A stretch of DNA of 64,000 bases from Plectosphaerella cucumerina. Its lineage: Eukaryota; Ascomycota; Sordariomycetes; Glomerellales; Plectosphaerellaceae. Position 1 is the stretch's first letter. Every line of letters begins with the position of its first letter. The stretch lies in assembly GCA_020746995.1 (NCBI GenBank), contig JAGPXD010000001.1, positions 4,898,001-4,962,000 on the forward strand, given 5' to 3'. This document shows positions 11,282-23,500 of this stretch, in pieces. The notes below the pieces were generated by a model. The model ran no database searches. It saw nothing but the letters and a program-made list of their open reading frames with translations, and was not told the origin of the DNA. Made by a program: the position numbers and the translations under genes.

Positions 11282-13174
11282 TCACTTGAGCAGCTGCAGC
11301 CACCCCGGGAGGGTCTCGTTGATGCGGCGTCCGAGTTCGACTAGGGTCTTGCGCGGGACAGACTCGAGCACGGGGGGCTTGTTGCCCCTGAACTGGGCCA
11401 GGCCGGTCGAGCCGATGTGGTCAAGGGGACCGCGGGCGACTTGGACGGCGACGTCGCGGCCTGCCCTGATGGAGCCGACGACACCGACGCCCGTGTAGCT
11501 GGGGCCGGCGACGGAGAGGCGGCCGCCAAAACCGGTCTGGAGCTCCTCGTCGGCGCGGGCCATGAGGGCGCGGTGGCCGACGTGCTGCTGGGGGATGCAG
11601 TCCTTGTTGATGCGATGGAGGGCGATGCAGGGCTCAGAGGGGTCGACGCGGTGGTGGTCGGCGAGGACCTCGCGGGCGCGGGCAACGGCGTCGGTCTCGG
11701 AGAGCTCGCCGCGGAATAGGAAGAAGAGCTTGGTGCCGGGGGGTTCGGTGCCGGTGGGCGGGTGGATGAGGGCGTCCGAGTCGAAGAAGACGCCCAGGAG
11801 GCCGTGGCGGTCGTTGTAACCGTCGTCGTTGCGGGGGAGGAGGCAGCCTAGGCCGCGGGCGCGGGCGTTGAGGGCGGTCTTGGGGAACCAGATGTTCACG
11901 GCGGTGATGGTGGCGGCCTCGGCCTCGGCGAGAGAGGGGAGTGAGGACGTGAGGGTGGCGAGCTGGCGGGAGAAGACGGTGGAGATGACCCTGTCGTAGG
12001 CGACGGACTGGCCGGCCGAGGTGACGTTGACCTTTCCTGCGGCCTCGTCGTAGGCGATCTGCTCGACGGGCGAGGCCGTTCGGATCTCGACGTCCGGGTT
12101 GGCGCGGAGGCCCTGCACGATGGCGCGAGGGAGGTCTTCCATGCCGCCGGCGAACATGAGAAGCTGTCCCTGTGCGCTCTGGCGGACAAGGTCCTTCACG
12201 CCGTCATCGGCCATGGCCTCCTCGACGAGCCGGGCCTCGTGAGCGTGCATATGCACTGCGTCGCGGGGGTCCTTGTACCAGTAATTCCACCACAGCTTGG
12301 GCATGACCTGGACCATGGAGAGGCGGTCGACGTTGCCGCCCCAGACGCCATGCATGACTGCCGAGACGAGCTGGTCGGCGAGGCGCGAGTCGCCAGACAG
12401 CATGCGCACGAAGGCGCCGACGGACATGTCGTCCTGGGGCGGCGGGGAGGAGGCCCGTTTGCCGAAGCCGCCGAGGCGGCTGCGCTTGAGGCGGAAGAAG
12501 GCCTTGAGGGCGGGCTTCCAGATGCCGCGGAGGGTGGGGTCGGAGAGGATGTTGCGCGCCGAGAGGGAGACGAGTTTGTTGTCGAGGGTGATGTAGCGGG
12601 CGCCGCCGGGGCGGAAGATGGGTTGGAGGTTTATGTCGCGGAGCTGTAGAGGAAAGAGGTCAGTCTGGGGAAGTCATAGAAGCGCAGCAAGGGGGGGCTT
12701 TACGAGGTCGTAGAGGACGAGGTCGTCCATCTTCCAGGTATCGCGAGCATAGCTCCTCAGCGTCCGCGGGCCGCGCTCAAAGCGCACCGTGGCCTTTTCG
12801 CCCTTGTTCTCAAACTCGACCGTCTGCGTGTGCAGCCAGCCGCCGAGCCGCTCGCTGCCCTCGTAGATGGTGATGGTTGTGCCCTTGGCGGCGTATTTGG
12901 CGAGGTAGTGTGCCGTGGAGAGACCGGTGATGCCGCCGCCGATGACTGCGATATTCTGAGGCTTCTCTGTCTCGGGCGCCTGCGCCTGACTGGAGAGTCT
13001 CCGCCGGTTCCGTGTCCTCCAGGTTTGCGAGTCTGATGCAGCGGTGAGCCTGGTGCTGTTCCTTGAAGCGATAGTCGACAGTGTTCTCCGGCAGACAGCC
13101 TCGGGCGCGCGGGAGGCGCCTCTGCCCTGCTGCAGGGCCGCTCTGCAGAGCATCGCGGTGTTGCTCGGTCTCAT
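11282..13174 (-). CDS. HEM14: protoporphyrinogen oxidase, mitochondrial
   Basis: Two exons (13174-12704, 12643-11282) join in phase to 610 residues. The first 65 residues are Arg/Ser/Ala-rich without acids early on, a mitochondrial targeting sequence. The FAD-binding motif follows at about 75-105 (IAVIGGGITGLSTAHYL, then YEGSERLGGW). Further on are the family blocks MHGVWGGNVDRLSM and, near the end, GPSYTGVGVVGSIRAG, the C-terminal FAD contact. The enzyme oxidises protoporphyrinogen IX to protoporphyrin IX on the inner mitochondrial membrane, the penultimate step of haem synthesis. The intron is GTAAAG...ACAG. The P450 gene 9 kb away is a haem user, but no functional linkage is implied. Confidence 0.94.
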
Positions 13175-13758
13175 CGGAAGTCGGTAAACAGTCTCGAGAC
13201 TGTATAGGCGTCTGAGACTGGCTCAATGACGCGGGTTTCGCAAGAGCGTGGTGGTGGCGTGTTGAGGTTTTGGAGGTGGGAGAAAATGTCCCGATGTCAA
13301 CTGCAGATGGACGGACCCTTGCGCTTGCGACTTCGCACATGTCAACGTCAGTCCACCCGCTTCAGTGCCAGAAATCGCCACAAATTAACATCAATTCTAA
13401 GAGGAACACCGAATGATCACATCAGCAAGAGTATCCAAAGCGAGGCCAAAAACGCCTGTATTCCATAACATCATCCGCTCCCCTGGCGCGAGCACGGGGG
13501 ACACAGTCTGCCGTCTCCCGTCCCCTGAACCACCCTGCGAGGTATTCCGACTCTCTTCTAGAGTATAATCACATGCAGAAAAAGAAAAGAAAAATCCGTC
13601 GCATCTCTCATGTGGGCGCATTTTGAGGCCCTCCTCCCAAACGCCGCCCATGCCCGTGACTGCTGTGCACCCTTCTCGTGCAGCCGGGTGGTATAGTACA
13701 GTCCAGTCCCCCTTTTCCATCACACCATCCTCCTCTTCCCTGAGCCCCAAACCTCAGT
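13175..13758. other. intergenic between HEM14 and NAB2
   Basis: About 580 bases: HEM14 promoter and NAB2 3' flank, both minus strand. No further feature seen. Confidence 0.6.
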
Positions 13759-15321
13759 CTAGGTAATCAGCTCCTGGCCCTGGGCCGCGCCGTCCATGGC
13801 GCTGTCGTCCTGCGTCAGGATAACCTCCTCCTGGGCCCCCTCGTCGACGAACTTGCGTTCGCTCACGTGCTCGCCGTCCTCGGCGGTCCAGACCTTATCC
13901 TTGAACACGCCTTGCTGGCCAGCATCGTGCTGGTAGATGCAGTGCGGGTTCTTGCACGGGTTGAAGCGGCACTTGATCTTGGTGTGGTAGAACTTGCAGT
14001 CCGGCGTCGTGCAGTTGCCGCCGTTGCGGCACGGCGGCATGGAAGGGTGCTTGAAGGGGCACTGCCGGTTTTGGCAGTTGGGGTAGAACTTGCAGTCCAT
14101 CTCGCTCTGGTGCGCGGCCTTGGTGGCCGGTGACGGATGGCGTCCTGTGCACTTCCGGTTCTTGCAGGCGGCACCGAAGCTGCACACGTCGCTGATGTCG
14201 ACGTGAGATCCCGGGGGTGCTGCCGGCGACTGGTGCGCAAACTTGCACTCGGGATTCGTGCACCGCAGGTTGAACTTGCAAACCGTGTCTTCCGGGTTGG
14301 GCGGCTCGCGCTTCGCACCCATGTCGACGTCTTCGCCGTCAGCACCGGGGGCACCGCCCTCGACGCCGGCGCCGCCTTCTGGCCGGTTGTTCTGGAACTG
14401 CTGGTGATTCTTGTGGCGGGGATTTTGCGTGCGGTCGAACTTGCCGCCACGCCGTTGCTGGTTGAAGTTGTTGCCAGCCATAAGCTGCTGCTGCATCTGT
14501 GCCATCATCTCCGACTGCTGCTGCATCAGGGCCATGAGGTCGACGCTGTTGGGTTGCGGGGCGCCCTGGAACCAGCCGGGGCCGGCACCGCCCATGTTGG
14601 GCATGCCGCCCATGCCGCCCAGACCGGCCTGGATAGCGTTGACGGTGCGCGGGTTCATGCCGCCGCGGCCGCCGCGGCCATTGCCCCGTGGGCCATTGGG
14701 GAGGCCTCGGCTGTGGGAGTTGATGCGATCGTTGTTGCCCCGGGTTCGGTGAAGAGGATCCGTCGTCCGGTCCATAGCCTTGCCAATCTGGTTCAGCATG
14801 CGCTTGTCCCGTCCTCCCCTGAGGTTGTTGTTGTTGCCGTTGCGCATCGAGCGGGGGCCTGTCGGGCTGTCTGGTGTTAGTGACTCGTCCAGATCCATCA
14901 TGTCAATATCCTGCCCGAGGACAGTAAAGGGATCGACGACGTACGCGTTCAGCTCGGAGGCGCCACCTCCCATATCCATGTCCATATCACCGCTCGCGCC
15001 ATCGGCGGGGGCGGCGTTGTCCGTGCCAGTGAACGTCACGCCGGCAGGCTGCTCGGGCTGGGATGCGTTGCCGGCCAGGGCATTGGCCTGCTCGAATGTC
15101 CATGCGACAAACTGGACTGCCGTCGGGTCGCCGGCGGGCAGGCTGAGAAGTTCGCTGCAGAGCTCCTGGGCGACCTCGTCCTGGCCCTTCCCGCTTTGCA
15201 GCAGCATGAAGATGTACTCGGCGAGGGCGGGTGCGTCCGTCGACTGGGCGAGGCCCATCTCAATCATCTTCGTTTGGATCGCCGCCGTCATGGCCGCCTC
15301 GGCCTGGGCGTCAAGAGCCAT
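13759..15321 (-). CDS. NAB2: nuclear polyadenylated RNA-binding protein Nab2
   Basis: Intronless, 520 residues. Residues 1-85 form the helical Nab2 N-terminal (PWI-like) domain that contacts the nuclear pore. An RGG patch lies near 205-221 (NGPRGNGRGGRGG), followed by Gly/Met- and Gln-rich sequence to about 315. Five tandem CCCH zinc fingers occupy 348-465, with spacing C-x5-C-x4-6-C-x3-H; the last two have shortened or altered spacing. Nab2 binds poly(A) through these fingers, controls tail length and escorts mRNA to export. Yeast Nab2 has seven fingers; the five seen here could reflect real loss or two very degenerate fingers. No bZIP, RRM or other domain is present. Confidence 0.93.
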   Translation of the reverse strand: MALDAQAEAAMTAAIQTKMIEMGLAQSTDAPALAEYIFMLLQSGKGQDEVAQELCSELLSLPAGDPTAVQFVAWTFEQANALAGNASQPEQPAGVTFTGTDNAAPADGASGDMDMDMGGGASELNAYVVDPFTVLGQDIDMMDLDESLTPDSPTGPRSMRNGNNNNLRGGRDKRMLNQIGKAMDRTTDPLHRTRGNNDRINSHSRGLPNGPRGNGRGGRGGMNPRTVNAIQAGLGGMGGMPNMGGAGPGWFQGAPQPNSVDLMALMQQQSEMMAQMQQQLMAGNNFNQQRRGGKFDRTQNPRHKNHQQFQNNRPEGGAGVEGGAPGADGEDVDMGAKREPPNPEDTVCKFNLRCTNPECKFAHQSPAAPPGSHVDISDVCSFGAACKNRKCTGRHPSPATKAAHQSEMDCKFYPNCQNRQCPFKHPSMPPCRNGGNCTTPDCKFYHTKIKCRFNPCKNPHCIYQHDAGQQGVFKDKVWTAEDGEHVSERKFVDEGAQEEVILTQDDSAMDGAAQGQELIT

Positions 15322-17626
15322 GATGATGAAGTTCGAAGGGGGTCGTGTGTGCGAGTGTCTCTGCGATGCGTGACGAGAAAGTCAGGCTGGGATCGCGTCG
15401 AGGAGTGAAGTGGCGGGAAAGAATAGGTTGCCCGCAGTCGTCGTGGTTGGGGGGTTGGCGATGGACGCGGGTTCCGATTCAGGGTTTGTCGCGTGTGATG
15501 CAGGTGAAGTGAAAGTAGCAAGCAATGTCGGTTGAGGGTGGATGATGGCAAACCTGGATTCCGAAAGAGTGCGAGTCGGCGCCTAGCCCGATTAGGCGCG
15601 GGCGGTCTGCTTATGTGATTGTGCGCGCCACTTACAGCAGTCGGTGCAACGAGGTGGCTCACCGAGGTGCTGTGGCGACGGATGGAATACGGATGGCTGA
15701 TTAACAGGTGGCCGCAGAGTCAAGTCAGAAAAGTGCTAGCCGAGTATCTGATACTTGAGGCCTGCTCAAGGTGTGTTTCGGTCAGCGACGGTGAAGGATT
15801 GGTAATTCTGTTCCCCTCGATGCTTCTGGTTTCGGCGACGACGTGTCCTGTTAAATGCAATTCTGACCCTCGAGGAATCGTCTAGGCTGTGCCATGGCCA
15901 GTCCCTCGTTTCGGAGCATACTCAACCGACAAAGGGTGTTGTTTGTGAGCCTGCAACGTTCGGGCACATTCAATGCCCTTGTTCCATCTGAAGGCCTTCG
16001 ACGCATGGCCTCGCCATTGATACACTCAGGCCTGAGACGTGAATCGGCATTCTGTGCTCTGCTCTCCTTCAAATCACCCGGAACTTGGGTGACTCAATGA
16101 CTGGACACGTAGATTGTCCTTGTGGTGCTCAGCTGTGTTGAAGACTGTCAAACTGATTGGGACAGGCCACTAGATGGCCAGGCTGCAAAGAGGCTTCCCC
16201 CAAGTTTGTCATATCTCATAGAGCAAGATAGACAGCTTGTTGACTAAAGTATCGCTTTCTTCGAGATTGACTTGAATCAACTGGGCTGGTCCTGGTCCAG
16301 TTGCTGCCAACTTGGCTTGGCTGTGTGTGCTGTGTCTGGTCAGCTTGCTGAGATTAGGTACCTGCCTGGAATGTCAAATGAGGCCATGTGGAAATCGTTT
16401 ATTCATTGCTTAATACCAACATTCAGTCGCCTTTGATTGTGTAAGTTTTTGGTACTTATTTCGGGTCGTGCGGAAAGCCATAGATACGTCAGATATCAGA
16501 ATGGCCTGTCTGCCTTTTTTCAGGGTTTCCAGGACATGGCACAGCCAGCTGCTCCTGACCGAGCTGACCGAGCCAGGCCTCATTCTGCCCTTCAGCTGAA
16601 GACACCAACCACCGCTTCTTGACGTGCATCTCCAGTGACACAATGAATCCCGCGACCATCATGTCCTGGCCGACCGACCGTCCGCCCTTCGACTGAATCG
16701 ATCGGCAACCCTCCTCTGGGCCCCCTTGTCGCGCCAAATCAGAGGCTCCCTCCGGCCTGCAGATCAGGTCGCATTTCCTGCCCAGCTCCTTCGGGCCCTC
16801 TGTGCGACCACCCACCTCAACCCCCCGCACCTCCTCCTCTCTCCCTCTGCCGATTATCGTCATCTAAAGCCCTCCCGTCACGCTGCACGAACCAGAGGTA
16901 ACGTTGCGCTACCCGTGCCGACGGCTCCTCGCACGCGCGCAGCACGCACACGCATACAGGCACGCACGCATTGCCAGTGCACCCGGGGCCTCGTCCTGCA
17001 TTGCTTCGACCTGCACATCCATCATCCGCCGGCCATCTCGGTATCGTGGTCGTGGTCGTGACGCGGCGCGAGGTTGGAGACGGCACATCCTTCCATCCAT
17101 CATCCCTGGAGGTTGGCAAGGCCCGTCTGACGACCGACCATTGGCACCCTCCGTCCCTTTGCCGGTGTCCATCAGACCGACCCTAGGGTTGCAATCGTCC
17201 TCGAAAGCTACCTTTCCTGCACGCCGGCCGAATGCTTGATTGATTGATTTCCCCTTGCAAGCGCGTCGAGGCAACGTGTTTTCGCAGCCCCCAAGCCCGA
17301 GCCCAAGCCTCCTTTCCGGCCCGTCGACGTTCCTACCCGAGACCAGCGGTGGGAACCTGGAAGGCGCACTCGACCTTCAGTGCCTTGCCTCCCGGCGCAG
17401 TTGCGGCGGCTGAATCAAAATCACAACTAAAATTCGGTTGCACCAGCCCGTCTCACTCGCGATTGAAAGCGCCGCTCTCGTCGTCCCACCGCATATATTG
17501 CCCCCAGCCTTTCCCTGCTCCCGTGTCCTCAACACCTTCCGTTTACCGCAGCGCGCTCGCTGCCTGCATACCATCACCCCGAGGGGCGAGAAAAATAGTC
17601 AAACGAGCCTCAACCCGCCTGTCATC
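15322..17626. other. 2.3 kb divergent intergenic region, NAB2 / hexosaminidase
   Basis: Holds the two promoters and a long pyrimidine-rich leader for the hexosaminidase gene. A TATATT-like element occurs near 17490 and one TGACTCA at 16090-16096. Small ORFs here are short, lack splice partners and resemble no family. I see no gene. Confidence 0.5.
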
Positions 17627-19518
17627 ATGTTTTCTCAATCCATCCTACCCCTCTCCCTTCTTGCCTCCACTGCCTTCGCCCTATGGCCCGTCCCAAGAAG
17701 CCTCGAGACGGGCGACAAGGTCCTGTACATTGACCAGACGGTCAAGATCTCATACAATGGCGGGAATGTACGCTGGAACTCCACACCTGACCTATCCTCG
17801 CACGACCTTGCCCATGATGCAGAAAATAACCTAAACAAACAGCTCCCTTACACATACGAGTACAGCCCCCGGCCCGGCGCCGAGTACGACAGCAAGGACA
17901 TCGTCCAGGCCGCCGTGTCGAGGGCCTTCACCTCCATCTTCCACAAGAACCTGGTGCCCTGGGTCCTGCACGACCGGGGCGATGATTACGAGCCCGACGT
18001 CTATGCCAGCAACAAGGTCTGGATCAAGACTATCGACATCACCCAGGCTGATGCCGAGGACGAGGAGAATCCCTACGTCCAGCTGACCGAGGAATGGGAC
18101 GAGTCGTATGCCCTGCGTATCTCCGAGGATGGCGCCGCTGAGATCGAGGCAAAGACATCCATCGGTATCATCAGAGCCCTCGAGACCTTCACCCAGCTGT
18201 TCTGGAAGCACAGCTCCGGCACCTTCTGGTACACCAACCTGGCACCTGTCGCCATCGAGGATTCACCGCAGTACCCCCACCGAGGCATTCTCTTCGATAC
18301 GTCGAGGCACTTCTTCCCAGTCGAGGACATCCTGAGGACCCTCGACGCCATGTCGTACGCCAAGTTGAACAAACTCCACCTTCACGCGACCGACTCGCAG
18401 TCGTGGCCGCTCGAAATCCCCTCCATGCCCGACCTCGCCGAAAAGGGCCGCTATGCCAAAGGTCTCACGTATACTCCTGAGGACATCAAGTCCATCCACG
18501 AGTACGCCATGCACCGTGGCATTCAGGTCATTGTCGAGATCGACATGCCCGGCCACACAGGGTCCATCGCGCTGTCTTACCCGGAGCTCATTGTGGCCTA
18601 CAACGAGCAGCCTTACCATTGGTGGTGCGCTCAGCCCCCGTGCGGCGCCTTCAAGATGAACGACTCTCGTGTCGACGACTTCCTGGATGACCTGTTTGAC
18701 GACTTCCTGCCGAGGGTCAAGCCCTACACTGCCTACTTTCACACAGGCGGTGACGAGCTGAACAAGAACGACTCCATGCTCGACGAGGGCATCCGCTCCA
18801 ACTCGTCCGAGGTATTGCAACCGCTGCTGCAGAAGTGGATGGACAGGAACCACGAGCGCGTGAGGAAGCATGGCCTCGTGCCCATGGTCTGGCAGGAGAT
18901 CCCCCTCGAGTGGAACGTTACTCTGGGTAAGGACGTGGTCGTGCAGTCGTGGCTGGGCGGAGACTCCATCAAGGAACTCACCACCATGGGTCACAAGGTG
19001 ATTGACAGTGACTACAACTTCTGGGTGAGTCTTCGTTACCTTCCTTGGGCCGTGTTTGCTTGAAGACTTTGAAACTGACGCGAAGAGGGCAGTATCTCGA
19101 TTGCGGCCGAGGCGCTTGGCTCAACTTTGACAACGGCGCGGCGTACCAGCAGTTTTATCCGTTCAACGACTGGTGCGGGCCCACCAAGAGCTGGGGCCTC
19201 ATCTACTCGCACGACCCCGCCGCCGGTCTGGACGAGGAGCAGGCCAAGCTGGTGCTGGGCGGCGAGGTCGCTGCCTGGAGCGAGACCATCGACCCGGCGA
19301 ACTTGGACATGATCCTGTGGCCCCGGGCAGGCGTGGCGGGAGAGGTACTGTGGTCCGGCAGGACGGACGCCGGGGGTCAGAACCGGAGCCAGTACGACGC
19401 GGCCCCGCGGCTTGCCGAGTTCCGAGAGCGCATGGTGGCACGGGGGGTCGGAGCCGCTCCGTTCTACCAGCAGTGGTGCTCCATGGTGTCGCCGGGCGAG
19501 TGCGGGTACGAAGTTTGA
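17627..19518 (+). CDS. secreted beta-N-acetylhexosaminidase (GH20)
   Basis: Two exons (17627-19024, 19093-19518) join in phase to 607 residues. The start is the ATG of a clear signal peptide (MFSQSILPLSLLASTAFA, cleavage before LWPVP). The GH20 N-terminal domain is followed by the (beta/alpha)8 catalytic domain: YPHRGILFDTSRHFFP, then HLHATDSQSWP, EIDMPGHTG and the catalytic Asp-Glu pair D376-E377 in HTGGDELNKND. The C-terminal block has the family tryptophans (KSWGLIYSHDP, GGEVAAWSE). The enzyme removes terminal GlcNAc from chitin oligomers outside the cell, for wall turnover and chitin feeding. Several NxS/T sites fit a secreted glycoprotein. No sign of truncation. Confidence 0.95.
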
Positions 19519-21831
19519 CGGAGGATATGCGCGAGGCGGCCGAGACGGAGAGGAAGTCGGGTGATTTTCGCGTTGTCCGCTCCGGCCGTCATGCGACGTG
19601 CTAGGCAGGGGTGTTCCCTGTGGGGGTCACCGTCATCAAGGTGTAAATACGGATAGGCTTGACACTTCCCAGGTGATCAGATACTTGAGAACCTTACGAG
19701 GACACATGCAAAATGCTCACACACACCATTCTGATGATGGCGGGAGCGGCGAATGAGAGTGGGCGCTTGCGCATTCCTTGCTGTGTTTGGTGTGAACAAC
19801 ATGGCGCATCGAGCATCGTGCCTCGGCCGAGCTGGACAGCACGAGCTTCTTGGGGTAATTGGGGCGCGGGGATTGGCTGTAGGACGCGAGCGGCATGCGA
19901 GTCTGCCGTGCGGATTGCGGGGAAACAGGGGTTGCAGTGGGAGAATCGGCCAGGGATCCAAAACGGTGGGCTTCCCTTTCTGGGTATACAGATCGCAAGG
20001 GCGACGAGACCAAGACGTCCGCGGGACCCTCTTTTGCGGTGTTCCTCCCTCGTCCCGCGGGCGTCCGCGGGAGGCGAGACGGATGGAAGTGGTGCCGGTT
20101 ACGCTAGAAGAAACTGACAAGGCGAGCAGCCAGTCAGTCAGTGTGATGCCGTTCTGAACTCGGAGGGTTGTGACGAACCCAGGGGAAAAGCCACCGCCCA
20201 GCGCAATGGTAACGGTCTTGGTCCACGCAAGCGCCCTGCCGTAAACCGTGCGAGTCGGACGCGGTCCTTGTTTCTTCTCGGATGGAGCCAGAGTGTGGGT
20301 GGCGCCTCCAGGGTCCGTCCCCCCGAGCTTTTGTTTCTGGTGTTTTCTCCTCGCCGTAATATTTCCCCATTCAACCATGGCGCGAGCCTTGGCTCGGACG
20401 CTTCTCCGCTGGGCGCGAGTGAGAGTCGGGTTCCACGACCGCCAGAGGCTGAAGCGTGGTGCCCCTGTTCTGGCCCGCTGTTCTCGCGCCTGAGCCCGTC
20501 TCACCGCGGCAAGTCTCTGGGCTCTGCCCGCCGCAAGTTTCCGTTGTGTACATGGCCGTTTAGCGGCCTATGGGAAGTCGGCGGGTTCGATTGCGACGGA
20601 GGGGCGGGCGTCGACGACGATCTCGCGGGAGCCATGTCGTACCCAGCGCGGCCGGTGTGCTGTGGCGCCGTCTCGCTTAGTGCTTGGAAGCACTGTACTT
20701 GTAGCGCCTTGTTCTAGGCGCTGTCGCGGGGCCCAGCGGCGGTGGGGGCGTTGAGGCGTCGCTCGGACAGGGAGGTGCTTGTTCTGGAGAGGCCGGAGTT
20801 GAAGATCGGGTCAGGATTGCTTGGTGAAGGTGGCATCGCATTTCGGACAGCAGCCAGTGACATGTGGTGGTGGATGATCATTCCATCCCTGCGGTGGCAG
20901 AGACCCGATCACGACGTCGACCATGACCGCAGCCACCGTCCAATATCCGCGTACTGGTCAGTCTCTCCTTCCCTCTGTTCCATGTCCAAGAACGACAAGG
21001 AAGTCGCCATGGACTGGCTTGAGACGCCTAGACCCACGGCGCGGCAGGTGGTCGACCGCTTCCGTTACGAGCTGTGGGGTTGGTGACATCAACCCACCCC
21101 GCCAGGGGGTAGGAGCGATGGGCAGTTGAATGTCCCCCCCTCCTGCTCTCTCTCGGCACCTTGCACCTTGGAAAATGGCACCCTGCCGGTCCCGTTTCCT
21201 TCCTTCGAGTACCTACCTAGGCAAGGCACACATCAGACCGGACTCGTTCAAGCCCAGGCCCAGGCCGTCCGGAGTCATGGGCCGCCCCGAGTCTTCTCCA
21301 GGGACCACCTACGCCCCATGTCTGAGTTTCCCGTCCGTGTCGAGTCCGTTTCCATCTTAAAACCCCCGTTCCATGGAGCCCCGTCATTGATTAAAGACGC
21401 CGCGATCCCACTCCCCCGGGCCTCGACTTTTGGTGTGACCCTCCCAGCTTGTACATCTCTCACCTCCCACCGCAACGTCCTCGGTCGAGACCTGCGTCTT
21501 GCCCTCTCTTTCGTCACCGCTTCTTCCACCTGCTTCGTCGACCCCGACCTTAACAACTCTCGGCTGGTCTTCAGACTTGGTGACCTTTCTTACATCATAC
21601 TTCGTGCTCGCTCTCGTGCCTGTTCGGCCTCGTTATTGTCGATACATTGAACCACTTGGCACCATCGGCCTCCTTGGCCTCGGTCGATCTTCAGTGTGAC
21701 GGAGCACTACCCACGTGCCGAAGCCCCGTCTGTGCAACAAACAGCTCCCCGAGTGCAACCGACGCCGACACTTGACTACTGAAACTCGTCAGCGCTGCTC
21801 ACGAGCCTACTTATCTTCTTGCCCACACATC
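19519..21831. other. 2.3 kb intergenic region upstream of the P450
   Basis: No ORF with family resemblance or splice support. The last few hundred bases are pyrimidine-rich and probably the P450 leader. CCTACCTAGGC at 21212-21222 recurs once in the long intergenic region near 51.7 kb. A tRNA B-box-like string at 20584 was examined and rejected. Confidence 0.5.
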
Positions 21832-23500
21832 ATGGGCTTCGTTGAACTCATCTGGGAGCACGTCTCCCTGAAGGCGCTTGCCGTCTTCACCTCTGCCGCC
21901 AGCATCCTCTGGGTGGTGGTCAGCTCCCTCGACGAGCATGTCCGCCTCAAACGCCTCGGAGGCGCCAGGGCAAAAGCCTACGGCAAAACATTCCCCTTTG
22001 GTATCCGCTTCGTCTATAGCGCTGTGAAGGCGGCCAGGGCTCACACCAACCTCGACTTCTGGAGGGTCAAGTTCGCTGCCATCGGTGGCTACACCGGCGA
22101 GACCACCATTCTCGGCCAGCGCATCGTCTCCACGGCTGACCCCGAAAACATCAAGGCCATCCTGGCCACCCAGTTCAATGACTACGGCAAGGGCGAAGAG
22201 TTCCACAAGGAGTGGTCGCCCTTCCTTGGTGACTCCATCTTCGCCACTGATGGTGACCTCTGGCACACGAGCCGCCAGCTCATCCGCCCCCAGTTCATCA
22301 AGGACCGTGTCAGCGATCTCCACTGCTTCGAGTCGCATATCCAGACCCTGTTCAAGACCATGGCCAACGGCGGGCCACTGAACGGCGAGAACCAGGTCGT
22401 CGACCCCTATGCAGGCAACGGCAAGGTCCTTGACATCAGCGACCTTTTCTTCCGCTACACTCTCGACGTTTCCACTGACTTCCTCCTTGGCCACGACGTC
22501 AAGTCCATGACGTATGTGCCCGCCCCCCTCCAGCTCCTTTGGACCCATCAGGCTGACAGAGTATGTGTGCAGGACGATTCAGCAGGAGTTTGCAGAGGCC
22601 TTCAACGAGGTCCAAAGGGTCCAGAGCATCATCGCCCGTGCCAATAGACTCAAGGCCCTCATCCCGCTCGACAGCTATCGCAAGGGCCTCGTCACCATCA
22701 ACAACTTTGTCTACCAGTTCATCGAGCGTGCGCTGCGACTCTCGCCCGACGAGCTCACCAACAAGACCAAATCGGACCAGGGCTACACCTTCCTCCATGA
22801 GCTGGCCGGCTTCACCCGCGAGCCCAAGGTTCTGCGAGACCAGCTTGTCGCTGTGCTGCTTGCCGGACGCGATACCACCGCTTGCACCCTCTCTTGGACC
22901 ATCTACGAACTGGCCCGCCACCCCGAAGTCGTCAAGAAGCTGCGCGAAGAGATCATTGCCCAGGTCGGCCTCGACCGTGAGCCCACGTATGACGACCTGA
23001 AGAGCATGAAATATCTCCAGAACATCATGAACGAGACGCTTCGCCTGTACCCCGTTGTGCCCTACAACGTGCGGTTCTCCGTCAAGGACACGACTCTGCC
23101 CACCGGCGGCGGCCCCGATGGCACGCAGCCCATTCCCGTCCTCAAAGGCACCCCAATCGGATACTCGACCCTCGTCATGCAGCGCCGCGCCGACATCTAC
23201 CCGCCCCCGTCGGCGACCTTCGCGCCACATGACGTGTTCTCCCCGGAGCGCTGGTTCCACTGGCAGCCCAAGCCCTGGACGTACATCCCCTTCAACGGCG
23301 GTCCCCGCATCTGCATCGGCCAGCAGTTTGCTCTGACTGAGATGGGCTACGTTTTGACACGTATGTTCCAGAAGTTCGAGAGGGTGGAGAGCCACATGGC
23401 CGAAGTGGACGGTGGCAGTCCCCTTCTCAAGTCGGAGATTGTGCTCCAGCCTGGCGAAGGCGTCAAGGTGGCTTTCTTCGAGTCACAGAAGTCGGGTTGA
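21832..23500 (+). CDS. cytochrome P450, CYP52-type (alkane/fatty-acid hydroxylase class)
   Basis: Two exons (21832-22511, 22573-23500) join in phase to 535 residues. The N-terminus has a membrane anchor at about residues 12-32. P450 landmarks follow: WxxxR helix C region (DLWHTSRQLIRPQF), the I-helix oxygen-binding motif AGRDTT, the ExxR of helix K (ETLRLYP), the PERW block and the haem loop FNGGPRICIG with Cys474 as axial ligand. The layout (YGKGEEFHKEW, FFRYTLDVSTDFLLG) is that of CYP52-like fungal P450s, which hydroxylate alkanes and fatty acids at the omega end in the ER. The exact substrate and subfamily cannot be told by eye. The intron follows codon 226, in SM-T. No reductase or cluster partner is adjacent. 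Confidence 0.92.

Noticed and set aside
16090..16096. TGACTCA as a regulatory site for a neighbour
   Set aside because: It is about 770 bases from the NAB2 start and 1.5 kb from the hexosaminidase start, and neither is an expected Gcn4-type target.
20550..20600. tRNA B-box-like GGTTCGATTGC
   Set aside because: No A box at the right distance, no acceptor-stem pairing and no cloverleaf could be drawn around it.
21126..21650. 174-codon plus-strand ORF upstream of the P450
   Set aside because: It lies in a pyrimidine-rich leader, and its Ser/Pro/Arg content reflects base composition.
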